Below, one piece after another: positions 5,979 through 13,872 of a DNA stretch of 16,859 bases. The notes under the pieces were generated by a model, which saw only the letters and a program-made list of their open reading frames with translations, was not told the origin of the DNA and ran no database searches. Origin of the DNA: Bacillota bacterium (GTDB lineage: Bacteria > Bacillota > Clostridia > DSM-8532); NCBI GenBank assembly GCA_023459915.1, contig JAEWSN010000092.1, positions 1-16,859 of the forward strand, in the 5' to 3' direction. The translations under genes were made by a program, and so were the position numbers. The first letter of the stretch is position 1; every line of letters begins with the position of its first letter.

Positions 5979-7875
5979 CACCGCAACCGATACGCCCGGC
6001 GCACCGCGCAGCAGGCGTCACACCGCAGCCGATACGCCCGGCACGCCGCACGGCAGGCATCACACCGCCTCCGGGAAAACGGACACGCTGCGCGCGGAAA
6101 AGCCGCCGGAACGCCCCGAGCTGGACCGGGACGCCCGCAAGGGCAGCCTCAAGGCGCTGTTTGCCCTGTCCGCACCGCACCTGAACAAATTCCTGCTGGC
6201 CATCGGCTGCATGATCCTCATGAACGGGGCCGTGCTGCTCAAGCCCTGGCTGCTCAAGGTGGTCATCGACGACATCCTCATCGCCGGCAGGCCGCAGACG
6301 TTCTGGTACAATCTGATCACCATGGCGGTGGCCTATGTGCTCATCTCCGTGCTCGGCGGCGTGTTCACCTGGGTGCAGATCAATCTGGTGAACCGGGCCG
6401 GCCAGTCGATCATCCACGAGCTGCGCAGCCGGGTCTTCTCCACCATTTTGCACCTGCCGCTCCCCTGGCTGGACAAAAACAGCTCCGGCCGGCTCATCAC
6501 CCGTGCCACCAACGACATCTCGGAAATCGGCGAGTTCTATACCGACATCACCGTCAACATGATGAAAGACATCCTGCTGGTGGTGGGCATCGTGGGCGCC
6601 ATGTTCGCGATGAGCGTGAAGCTCTCGCTCGTCTCGCTGGCCGTCATTCCGCTGATGGCGCTGATGGTGTGGCTCATCAAGAACCGCATCCGCAAGAACT
6701 TCTTCCTGATGAAGCATTTCATCGGCCGGCTCAACGGCTTCACGGCCGAAAGCCTTTCGGGCATGAACACCATCCAGGCATTCCATGTCGAAGACGCCCG
6801 GGAAAAGGATTTCACCTATCTCAACGGCGAATATTACAAGACCACCGTCACACAGGTGCGGCTGAACAGTTTCCTCAAGCCGGCTTCGGATGTGTTCCAG
6901 AACCTCGCCATCGCCCTGCTGCTCGCGTACGGCATCGGACAGGTGTCCGGCGCGGCGCTGCCCATCGGGGTCCTGTACGCCTTCACCAGCTATATCAAGC
7001 AGTTCTTCGGCCCCATTTCGGACCTCGCGGACAAATACAACAGCATCCAGTCGGCGGTGGTGTCGGCCGAGCGCGTCTTCTCCCTGCTCGACGAGGAACC
7101 GCATCTTGAACAGGTGCAACAGGGCGCGGACATGCCGCAGGCGGAAGGCCGCATTGAGTTCCGGAATGTCTGGTTCGCCTACAATGAAGGGGAATGGGTT
7201 CTCAAGAACGTCAGCTTTGTGGTGGAATCCGGACAAACCGCGGCGTTCGTCGGCGAGACCGGCGCGGGAAAAACCACCATCATGAGCCTGGTAAGCGGGT
7301 TTTACGAACCACAAAAAGGGGATATCCTGCTCGACGGCATCCCCATCCGGGAGATGAAAAAGGCGGATTTGCGCCGCCGTGTCGCGACGGTGTTCCAGGA
7401 TGTCTTCCTGTTCGCCGGCGACATCCGCAACAACATCACCCTGCACGACGACGTGCCGGACACGCTGCTCCAAACCGCGTTGGAGGCCTCCTGCACCGAC
7501 ACGCTGGTGCAGAAGCTGCCCGGCGGGCTCAACGAGGAGGTCACCGAGCGCGGCAGCACCCTGTCCGCGGGGCAACGGCAGCTGATCTCCTTCGCGCGGG
7601 CCATCGCGCACGACCCGGCCGTGCTGGTGATGGACGAAGCCACCACCAACATCGACACCGGCACGGAACGGCTCATCCAGAAGGCCCTGGCCCGCGTGAC
7701 CGAGGACCGGACCACGCTGACCATCGCGCACCGGCTGTCCACCATCCGTCACGCGGATCGCATCTTCGTGATGCGTCACGGGGAGATCGTGGAATCCGGC
7801 ACCCATCAGGGGCTGCTGGAACAGGACGGTTATTACGCCTCCCTGGTGGAGGAGCGGGAGGAGCCGGTGGCGTGA
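5923..7875 (+). CDS. Heterodimeric ABC exporter subunit (canonical Walker B), second pair
   Basis: The product has 650 residues from the GTG, or 639 from ATG 5956. It has a low-complexity N-terminal extension of about 75 residues, a membrane domain (LFALSAPHLNKFLLAIGCM onward to about 390) and an ATPase domain. Walker A is GETGAGKTT (444-452), Walker B is VMDE with catalytic Glu572, and the H-loop is His603 (IAHR). The signature is altered to LSAGQ (547-551). The altered signature pairs with the Asp503 site of the partner, giving one weak and one active ATP site, exactly the known asymmetry of such heterodimers (BmrD or TM288 side). It overlaps the upstream gene by 56 bases if GTG is used. 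Residues 23-50 are two copies of a 14-residue repeat that is unusual in this family. Confidence 0.92.
   Translation: MPSTTNRKRAGMTSSGKTDTATDTPGAPRSRRHTAADTPGTPHGRHHTASGKTDTLRAEKPPERPELDRDARKGSLKALFALSAPHLNKFLLAIGCMILMNGAVLLKPWLLKVVIDDILIAGRPQTFWYNLITMAVAYVLISVLGGVFTWVQINLVNRAGQSIIHELRSRVFSTILHLPLPWLDKNSSGRLITRATNDISEIGEFYTDITVNMMKDILLVVGIVGAMFAMSVKLSLVSLAVIPLMALMVWLIKNRIRKNFFLMKHFIGRLNGFTAESLSGMNTIQAFHVEDAREKDFTYLNGEYYKTTVTQVRLNSFLKPASDVFQNLAIALLLAYGIGQVSGAALPIGVLYAFTSYIKQFFGPISDLADKYNSIQSAVVSAERVFSLLDEEPHLEQVQQGADMPQAEGRIEFRNVWFAYNEGEWVLKNVSFVVESGQTAAFVGETGAGKTTIMSLVSGFYEPQKGDILLDGIPIREMKKADLRRRVATVFQDVFLFAGDIRNNITLHDDVPDTLLQTALEASCTDTLVQKLPGGLNEEVTERGSTLSAGQRQLISFARAIAHDPAVLVMDEATTNIDTGTERLIQKALARVTEDRTTLTIAHRLSTIRHADRIFVMRHGEIVESGTHQGLLEQDGYYASLVEEREEPVA
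5989..6072 (+). repeat. 42-bp tandem duplication in the exporter N-terminus
   Basis: Units at 5989-6030 and 6031-6072 encode DTPGAPRSRRHTAA and DTPGTPHGRHHTAS. Both flanks carry TCCGGGAAAAC(T/G)GACAC, from 5965 and again from 6071, so a larger segment may have been duplicated. The repeat is in frame and lies in the cytoplasmic extension before the first membrane helix. Confidence 0.85.
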
Positions 7876-8009
7876 GGCCCGTGCCCGTTTTTTGGAATTC
7901 CCTTTTCTGCAAGTTCATGATACGATAATTGCAAATTGTCGCGCCGCATTCTGCCCGGGACCGCAAGAAACAACAAACAAGCGACAACAAGGAAAAGGGA
8001 GGCAACCGT

Positions 8010-9023
8010 ATGGCAGCGCATCTTCAAATCCCCGAAGGGTATGCACCGAAACTCAATCTTCGCGAGACGGAGATTGCCATCAAGTTCATCAAGGACCATT
8101 TTGAACGGTCCCTGGCCAACGCGCTGAATTTGACGCGCGTCTCCGCTCCCTTGTTTGTCCGCCCGGAATCCGGCCTGAATGACAATCTCAACGGTGTGGA
8201 ACGTCCTGTCGGGTTCGACATGCGGCACATCGACGGCAACTCCGCCGAAATCGTCCAGTCCCTGGCCAAATGGAAGCGCATGGCGCTCGGACGCTACGGG
8301 TTCGAGGCCGGGGAAGGGCTGTACACGGACATGAACGCCATCCGGCGTGACGAGGAACCGGACAACCTCCATTCCATCTATGTGGATCAGTGGGACTGGG
8401 AGATGGTCATCACCCGCGAACAGCGCACCCCGGACTTTCTCAAGGGAATCGTGAAAAAGATATATCATGTTTTTCTGGAAACGCAGAAGCAAGTGCTCGC
8501 CGCCTATCCGCAGCTCGAAGAAACACTGCCGCCGGACATCCACTTCCTGACCGCACAGGAGCTGGAAGACAAATACCCCGGCACCAGCGCGAAGGAGCGT
8601 GAAACCGCCTTCGTCAAGGAGCATGGCTCCCTCTGCCTGATGCAGATTGGCGGAAAGCTGAACTCCGGGAAGCGCCATGACGGCCGCGCGCCGGATTATG
8701 ACGACTGGCAGCTGAACTGCGACATCCTCTTTTACAACAAGCTGCTCGATTGCGCGTTCGAGGTGTCCTCCATGGGCATCCGTGTCGACGCGGAGGCCAT
8801 GGAGAAACAGCTGGCCCTGGCCGGCGAGGAAAGCCGGCGGCACCTGCCGTTCCACAAGGCCGTCCTCGAGGACAAGCTGCCGCTGACGCTTGGCGGTGGT
8901 CTGGGTCAGTCCCGCATCTGCATGTTCCTGCTGGGCAAGGCGCATGTCGGGGAGGTTCAGGCCTCCATTTGGCCGGACGCCATGGATAGGACCTGCAGAA
9001 AGCACGGCATCATGCTGCTGTAA
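8010..9023 (+). CDS. asnA: Aspartate-ammonia ligase (asparagine synthetase A)
   Basis: It makes asparagine from aspartate, ammonia and ATP in the cytoplasm. The 337-residue length matches the AsnA family (about 330). Recognisable family segments include ETEIAIKFIKDHFE at the N-terminus, LNGVERPVGFD, DMNAIRRDEEPDNLHSIYVDQWDWE in the aminoacyl-tRNA-synthetase-like catalytic core, YDDWQLNCDILF, SSMGIRVD, and the C-terminal GGGLGQSRICMFLL. ATG 8010 has AAAGGGAGG 7 bases upstream. The gap from the exporter gene is 134 bases, too short for a full T-box leader plus promoter, and no clear promoter hexamers stand out. It may share a transcript with the small lipoprotein gene 60 bases downstream. Confidence 0.97.
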   Translation: MAAHLQIPEGYAPKLNLRETEIAIKFIKDHFERSLANALNLTRVSAPLFVRPESGLNDNLNGVERPVGFDMRHIDGNSAEIVQSLAKWKRMALGRYGFEAGEGLYTDMNAIRRDEEPDNLHSIYVDQWDWEMVITREQRTPDFLKGIVKKIYHVFLETQKQVLAAYPQLEETLPPDIHFLTAQELEDKYPGTSAKERETAFVKEHGSLCLMQIGGKLNSGKRHDGRAPDYDDWQLNCDILFYNKLLDCAFEVSSMGIRVDAEAMEKQLALAGEESRRHLPFHKAVLEDKLPLTLGGGLGQSRICMFLLGKAHVGEVQASIWPDAMDRTCRKHGIMLL

Positions 9024-9083
9024 CTTTTTGCAACGGCCTACGTATCATGGGGCATAACCACCACACCCAACGGAGGTGAACCC

Positions 9084-9380
9084 ATGCGCAAACGCTTGAT
9101 CCCAATATTCCTCATGGTGCTGGCCACCCTGCTGCTGATGACGGCCTGTGCGCCCGGCGACGGTCAAGCCTCGCCGGAAAACCCGGCAGGCTTCTTCTGG
9201 GGCATCTGGCATGGCTGGATCGCACCGGTGTCGCTCATCATCGGGTTCTTCAACAAGAACATCCGCATCTACGAGGTGTTCAACACCGGCCACTGGTACG
9301 ATGTCGGCTTCTACATCGCCTTGCTTGGCGGGTTCGGCGGCTTCGCCCTGACCCGGAAGCGAAAAAAGGAAAAGGAGTGA
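9084..9380 (+). CDS. Small predicted membrane lipoprotein
   Basis: The product has 98 residues. It begins with a lipoprotein signal (RKRLIPIFLMVLATLLLMTAC), with Cys22 as the predicted lipidated residue. The mature part has a hydrophobic stretch around WHGWIAPVSLIIGFF, a conserved-looking IYEVFNTGHWYDVGFYIALLGG segment that probably forms a second membrane helix, and a basic tail RKRKKEKE. I recall similar short proteins of unknown function in other bacteria but no functional name. ATG 9084 has GGAGG 7 bases upstream. A strong terminator follows directly. Confidence 0.8.
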   Translation: MRKRLIPIFLMVLATLLLMTACAPGDGQASPENPAGFFWGIWHGWIAPVSLIIGFFNKNIRIYEVFNTGHWYDVGFYIALLGGFGGFALTRKRKKEKE

Positions 9381-9382
9381 GG

Positions 9383-9429
9383 AAAGCCTCTCCACTGCGT
9401 CTTTCAATGCAGTCGGAGAGGCTTTTTTT
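9383..9429 (+). terminator. Intrinsic terminator after the small lipoprotein gene
   Basis: AAGCCTCTCC and GGAGAGGCTT form a perfect stem, extended inside by ACTGC/GCAGT with partial pairing, and followed by seven T. It begins three bases after the stop codon and ends the asnA-lipoprotein unit. Confidence 0.92.
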
Positions 9430-9537
9430 ACCGTTTCACAGCCATCCCGCACCAGGGGGGTGCCCGCACCACCATGCCGAGGTATCCCCGGCGCTTGTCA
9501 GCACACCGGTCCCATGGTAAGGTTACGATGATCTGTT

Positions 9538-9557
9538 GTCACCGGTTGGTTGGTGAC
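9538..9557. promoter_or_regulatory. Inverted repeat before the phosphoesterase gene
   Basis: GTCACC and GGTGAC are separated by 8 bases, about 45 bases before ATG 9604. It may be an operator or a small hairpin in the leader. A TTGTCA at 9495-9500 could be a -35 box, but no good -10 box is correctly spaced. The rest of 9430-9603 shows nothing else I can support. Confidence 0.35.
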
Positions 9558-9603
9558 GCATGGCATCCCGGCAACCAACGCTTCAGGGCACAAAGGAGCA
9601 TCC

Positions 9604-10347
9604 ATGGCAGACCGCATCGCCGTCATTTCAGACATTCACGGCAATCTCACCGCGCTGACCCGCGTGCTTGCGGACATCGGGGCACGGGGCATCACGCGCA
9701 TCTTCTGCCTGGGCGACCTCGTCGGCAAGGGGCCACGGCCTGCCGAATGCACCGATCTGGCCCTTTCCTCCTGCGAGAAAACGGTCAAGGGCAACTGGGA
9801 TCACCTGGCGACCACCTGGGCCGATCGTTCCTTCATGCGATGGCACCGGGAGGCATTGGGCCAGGACAGAATCGACCGGCTGTACCAGCTCCCGGTCTAT
9901 CTTGAGTTCCGCATGAGCGGCCGGCTTGTCCGGCTGTGCCACGCCTCCCCCCACGACCTGTTCCACCGCGTGTTTCAGCATACCGAGCCCCACGAGAAAA
10001 TGCGCCTGTTCGCCCCCACGCCCACCTGGGACCAACAGGCGGATGTATTGGGATACGGTGACATTCACGGCGCCTACATTGAACACATGCAGGGGGATCA
10101 CAAGGGCAAGGTCATTTTCAACGCCGGCAGCGTCGGCAACCCGCTGGAGCTTCCGCAGGCCAGCTATGCCATTGTGGAGGGCGAAGAAGGCGGGACGGTC
10201 CAGGCCGGATTCGCCATCACACTGGTTCGGCTCCCCTATGACGTGGAAGCGGAAATCCGGTTCGCACAGGCCACGGAGATGCCCCATCTTGCCGAGTATG
10301 TCATGGAATTGCGAACCGGCCGGTATGGCCGTCGTGATTTTCATTAG
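9604..10347 (+). CDS. Calcineurin-like metallophosphoesterase (YfcE/Metallophos_2 type)
   Basis: The product has 247 residues. Metal-binding motifs are seen in order: DIHGN (Asp10, His12), GDLVGKGP (Asp38), a GNWDH motif, HASPHD and NAGSVGNP near the C-terminus. The usual GHTH motif is replaced by GDIH in GYGDIHGAY, leaving one metal-ligand position changed. ATG 9604 has AAAGGAG 5 bases upstream; an in-frame ATG at 9550 lacks such a site. The family splits phosphodiesters, diadenosine polyphosphates or phosphoproteins, and the substrate here is not predictable. It lies 120 bases before the CYTH gene and may be in the same operon as the downstream two-component system. Confidence 0.88.
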   Translation: MADRIAVISDIHGNLTALTRVLADIGARGITRIFCLGDLVGKGPRPAECTDLALSSCEKTVKGNWDHLATTWADRSFMRWHREALGQDRIDRLYQLPVYLEFRMSGRLVRLCHASPHDLFHRVFQHTEPHEKMRLFAPTPTWDQQADVLGYGDIHGAYIEHMQGDHKGKVIFNAGSVGNPLELPQASYAIVEGEEGGTVQAGFAITLVRLPYDVEAEIRFAQATEMPHLAEYVMELRTGRYGRRDFH

Positions 10348-10467
10348 GCCGCGGCGCAGACTGTTCGCAATTGTCAGGTTCGACCACCATCGTCCGGTCA
10401 AACGGGCACGCTTCATGATTCATTCAACAGCCACCCGACATGGCGCACCGGAAACGAGGAGTACACG

Positions 10468-10944
10468 ATGCCCCAGGAAATTGAACGCAAGTTCCTTGTC
10501 ACCTCCGCAGCTTACCGCGACGGGGCCAAAGGCACGCTGATCCGCCAGGGATACCTGCCGGGGGCGGCGGGGTCTGACCCCATCGTACGCGTCCGGATTG
10601 CCGGCGCACACGCGTATCTCACCGTCAAAGGCCCCAACACCGGCATCTCCCGCGCGGAATTCGAGTACGAGATTCCGGTCGGGGACGCCGAACAGATGCT
10701 GGACGCATTCTGCCGCCCGCTGCTGGTGGAGAAAATCAGATATGAGCTGGTGTATGGCGGTTTTGTCTGGGAAGTGGATGAATTTCTTGGCGCCAACGAA
10801 GGCCTCGTGGTCGCGGAAATCGAACTGGCACACGAACAGCAGGCATTCGACCGCCCGCCATGGCTGGGGCCCGAGGTCAGCCACGACCCCAGATACTTCA
10901 ACAACCGGCTGCTGACGCACCCCTACAAGGAATGGGAACCATGA
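10468..10944 (+). CDS. CYTH-domain protein (triphosphate tunnel enzyme family)
   Basis: The product has 158 residues and starts with the CYTH hallmark EIERKFLV (Glu4, Glu6, Lys8 of ExExK). Alternating charged strands follow: IVRVRIAG, AYLTVKGP, AEFEYEIP, EKIRYEL, WEVDEF and VVAEIEL, as expected for the eight-stranded tunnel that binds triphosphates and divalent metal. Family members are inorganic triphosphatases, thiamine triphosphatases or class IV adenylate cyclases; the short stand-alone bacterial form most often hydrolyses tripolyphosphate. The start has GAGGAG 7 bases upstream. Its stop overlaps the sensor kinase ATG as ATGA, so the two are translationally coupled. Confidence 0.9.
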   Translation: MPQEIERKFLVTSAAYRDGAKGTLIRQGYLPGAAGSDPIVRVRIAGAHAYLTVKGPNTGISRAEFEYEIPVGDAEQMLDAFCRPLLVEKIRYELVYGGFVWEVDEFLGANEGLVVAEIELAHEQQAFDRPPWLGPEVSHDPRYFNNRLLTHPYKEWEP

Positions 10945-12803
10945 CAACGAAAACGAACCCACATCACAAAGGGCAGGTTGCCGAACAAAACATCCGTCGT
11001 CCCTTCCCCGGCAAGAGGCATTTCCGGGCTGGCACCCGCCGATCCATCACTGGCAAGGGGCGTTTCCGGACGGGTACCCTCAAGGGGCGCATCGCGGTCG
11101 CGATCCTCTCGGTGGGGCTTTTGTTCCTGATGCTGGTGACAGCCATGTCCTACCATGTCATCCACAGTCTGCAGGAGAGCAACCTTCGCTCCACCCTGCT
11201 GTTCGATCTGGATCAGCAGGCCAACAAGCTCAGCGAGAACTTCACCAACATGCTGCTCATCACTCAGCAGCTCACACCGCAGGGAACCGTCGGCAAGATA
11301 GTGGAGGAGTATCTGCGCGCGGAGGAGCCATTCGCCCGGGCAATGCTTTCCCGGGATGTGTCCACCGCCATGGGGCAGATCCTGTTCTCTCATCCCGCCA
11401 TCGAGCTGGTCATGTATTGGCAGCCGGATCAAGCGAATGCCATGTTCAACAACCTGCCGGTTCGCGACATCATCAATCTCTCTTCCCTGCCCGTTCTGTC
11501 CGCCACGCCAGACCTCACGCTGCATCCGCCTCATATCTCCCTGTGCCGTGTCTTCCGGGATCAGATGATCTCCATCACGCGGGAGGTCACCTTCCTCAAC
11601 GGGGAGACCTGGCTCATCTACATCGAAGCCCGATCCGACCTGTATGCGGATGTGAACCTGCTGTCGGAGAGCACGGGCATGCCCTATGTGCTGACCTTGT
11701 CCGACCATGACGGCCATGTGCGCTACACGAGCAATTCCGGCCTGTTCGAGGTGGGACAGCCCCTGATGCTGTCTCCGGAGGGGCCGCTTGCCCGACAATA
11801 CCGCTGGAACACCATCCGCAGTGACTACGGATTCGACACTACCCTGTGGATTGATACCGGCAGCCAGAGCAGGGAGGTGGCCTATTGGCGGAACCTGCTG
11901 TTTCTGTTGCTGTTGATTGTGCTGCCGGTCGCCTTGCTGATTGCGCTGCTGCTGATGCAACTGATTTACCGACCGCTGCACGCGTTCGAAAAGGAAATGG
12001 CGGAGATCGGCAGCGGCAACCTGCAGCACGCGGATTACCACTGGGACATCGAGGAGTTCGACCGGCTGTTCGCGCAGTTCAACGAGATGAAGCAGCGCAT
12101 TCAGCGCCTGTTGCTGGATGTGGAAACCAAGGAGAAGCAAAAGCACAAGCTCGAAGTGGACATGCTCTCCTACCAAATCAACCCGCACTTTCTCATGAAC
12201 ACGCTCAACTCCGTCCACTGGCTGGCCCAGCTGCACCAGCAGCCGGAAATCGACAAGGTCATCTGCACGCTCAACCTGCTGCTGGCCTACAACTTGGGCC
12301 GGAGTCCGGAAAAGCCCAACCTGCGCTCGGAGATCCGCGTGCTCAAGGCCTATCTGGAGCTGCAGCAGATGCGGTACGATTTCGTGGTAACATGGGATAT
12401 TGAGGAAGGGGAGTATCTGGATGACCCCGCCGCGGCCTTCATCCTGCAGCCCATCGCGGAGAACGCGCTGACGCATGGGCTCGATCAGGACGGCACGCTG
12501 GCTGTCTCCATTCACCCCGATGTGGATGGACAGGCCATCCGGATTGTCATTGCGGACGACGGCAAGGGCATGACGGCCGCGCAACTCGACAAGGTTCGGG
12601 CCGTGCTTGCCGCGGATGCCTATGAAGCCGCACAGGTTGCGCCGGGCAGCATCGGGCTGCGGTATGTCCGGTCGGTGCTCGAAACGCATTATGGCGGCCG
12701 CGCGCAAATACAGGTTGACAGCAACCCGGAAACAGGGACAGCCGTGACGCTTGTCCTGCCTGAATATGGAGGCATACAGAATGATCCGCGTGCTGATCGT
12801 TGA
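10941..12803 (+). CDS. YesM-like sensor histidine kinase
   Basis: The product has 620 residues. A basic N-terminal tail (1-50) precedes membrane helix 1 (51-72, VAILSVGLLFLMLVTAMS), an extracellular sensor domain (about 73-315), helix 2 (318-342) and a HAMP region (YRPLHAFEKEMAEIG). The His_kinase domain follows with YQINPHFLMNTLNSVHWL (phospho-acceptor His416) and an ATPase domain with ENALTHG (Asn508) and DDGKGM. This is the LytS/YesM group, usually sensing sugars or the state of a sugar importer. ATG 10941 overlaps the CYTH stop; no strong ribosome site is needed if coupled, though AAGGA lies upstream. The 3' end overlaps the response regulator by 23 bases. The N-terminal tail is longer than usual and contains a duplicated motif. 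Confidence 0.95.
   Translation: MTTKTNPHHKGQVAEQNIRRPFPGKRHFRAGTRRSITGKGRFRTGTLKGRIAVAILSVGLLFLMLVTAMSYHVIHSLQESNLRSTLLFDLDQQANKLSENFTNMLLITQQLTPQGTVGKIVEEYLRAEEPFARAMLSRDVSTAMGQILFSHPAIELVMYWQPDQANAMFNNLPVRDIINLSSLPVLSATPDLTLHPPHISLCRVFRDQMISITREVTFLNGETWLIYIEARSDLYADVNLLSESTGMPYVLTLSDHDGHVRYTSNSGLFEVGQPLMLSPEGPLARQYRWNTIRSDYGFDTTLWIDTGSQSREVAYWRNLLFLLLLIVLPVALLIALLLMQLIYRPLHAFEKEMAEIGSGNLQHADYHWDIEEFDRLFAQFNEMKQRIQRLLLDVETKEKQKHKLEVDMLSYQINPHFLMNTLNSVHWLAQLHQQPEIDKVICTLNLLLAYNLGRSPEKPNLRSEIRVLKAYLELQQMRYDFVVTWDIEEGEYLDDPAAAFILQPIAENALTHGLDQDGTLAVSIHPDVDGQAIRIVIADDGKGMTAAQLDKVRAVLAADAYEAAQVAPGSIGLRYVRSVLETHYGGRAQIQVDSNPETGTAVTLVLPEYGGIQNDPRADR
11010..11081 (+). repeat. 42-bp duplication in the sensor kinase N-terminal tail
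   Basis: GGCAAG(A/G)GGC(A/G)TTTCCGG starts at 11010 and again at 11052. The encoded repeats are GKRHFRAGTRRSIT and GKGRFRTGTLKG. Similarity is clear over about 28 bases, then fades. It is in frame and lies in the cytoplasmic tail before helix 1. Confidence 0.7.
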
Positions 12804-13872
12804 TGATGACAAGCTGGCCCGCAAGGGATTGATGTCCATCATGCCCTGGCAAAAGTGGGGCATGACGGTGGTGGGCGAGGCGCCGAACGGCCTCAAGGCC
12901 CTCGAGTTTCTCGCGCGGGAACCGGCGGACCTCATGTTCGTGGACCTCTCGATGCCGGTGATGTCCGGCATCGAACTGATGCAGCAAACCCGGCAGCTTT
13001 ATCCGGCGCTGCAGTTCGTGGTGCTGACCTTCCATGAGGACTTCGACTATGTGCAAACCTGCATCCGGCTGGGTGCGCTGGACTACATCTCCAAGCTGAA
13101 AATGGAGATGGAAGACTACAACTCCATCTTTGAGCGCATCGCCCAGCGCATGGGGCATCCCGCCTCAACCGGGGGTTCCCCGGCGACTCCCGCCGCCGGC
13201 AACACGCCGCCCGCCGAAGGCTCCTCGCCGCCCATTCCCCTGCCTGAAGAAAATCACGGCCAGGCAGAAGAAGACCTGTCAAAACGCTGGCTGGATTTGA
13301 CCTGGCTGTTCGACGACCTCGTGTTCAACAGGTTGTGCGAGGACACCCTGGTGCACCCGCAGCCTGAAACGCAGGCGATCGCGCTGATGAGCCGCGCGCT
13401 GGCCGGCGCGGAAGCCCTCACGCACATCCCCGTGCCGGCAGAGGCCGCCATGACCTCGCTGGGTTCCGCCATCCAGTCCGTCCGCGCGTACAGGGAGCAG
13501 GTGGAATCGCATGCGGCCCAAACAGACGACCTTTCCGTCACCGCCATCTGCATGCTCAAGTCCGCCCGTTACATCCGGGAGAATATGACCGACGCCCTTC
13601 ACACCGATGATGTCGCCACCCATGTCAACATGAGCCGCAGCTATTTCTGCCAGTGCTTCAAGCGGCAGGTGGGCCAAACCTTCAACGAATATGTCCGTTA
13701 CCGGCGCATCCACCTGGCCAGGGAATACCTGCTCAAGACCCAGCAGCCCATCTCCTGGATTGCGCAGGCGGTTGGGTACGCAGACCTCAAATACTTCTCC
13801 CGCGTGTTCCGCGAACAGGAAGGGATGCTCCCCTCCGAGTTTCGCGCCGTCCATGGACACGCGGCACGTTGA
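12781..13872 (+). CDS. YesN-like response regulator with AraC-type DNA-binding domain
   Basis: The product has 363 residues, close to YesN. The receiver domain (1-125) shows the acidic pocket IVDDD (8-10), phospho-acceptor Asp55 (FVDLSMPVMSG), the Thr of VVLTFHEDFDYV and the Lys of DYISK. A Pro-rich linker (PATPAAGNTPPAEGSSPPIP) and a helical middle follow. The C-terminal AraC-type helix-turn-helix spans about 261-358 (ARYIRENMTDALHTDDVATHV to GYADLKYFSRVFREQEGMLPSEFR). ATG 12781 has GGAGG 8 bases upstream and lies inside the kinase gene end. It is phosphorylated by the kinase encoded upstream, and probably activates the importer genes starting at 14066. Confidence 0.96.
   Translation: MIRVLIVDDDKLARKGLMSIMPWQKWGMTVVGEAPNGLKALEFLAREPADLMFVDLSMPVMSGIELMQQTRQLYPALQFVVLTFHEDFDYVQTCIRLGALDYISKLKMEMEDYNSIFERIAQRMGHPASTGGSPATPAAGNTPPAEGSSPPIPLPEENHGQAEEDLSKRWLDLTWLFDDLVFNRLCEDTLVHPQPETQAIALMSRALAGAEALTHIPVPAEAAMTSLGSAIQSVRAYREQVESHAAQTDDLSVTAICMLKSARYIRENMTDALHTDDVATHVNMSRSYFCQCFKRQVGQTFNEYVRYRRIHLAREYLLKTQQPISWIAQAVGYADLKYFSRVFREQEGMLPSEFRAVHGHAAR

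Noticed and set aside
7862..7892. Terminator after the second exporter pair (T run at 7888-7893)
   Set aside because: A six-T run is present, but no convincing stem precedes it.
7892..7929. TTGGAA and GATAAT as an asnA promoter
   Set aside because: The two words are 26 bases apart, which is too far, and no better-spaced pair was found.
7876..8009. Possible T-box leader before asnA
   Set aside because: The gap is only 134 bases, no T-box consensus or terminator stem is visible, and the usual leader needs about 200 or more bases.
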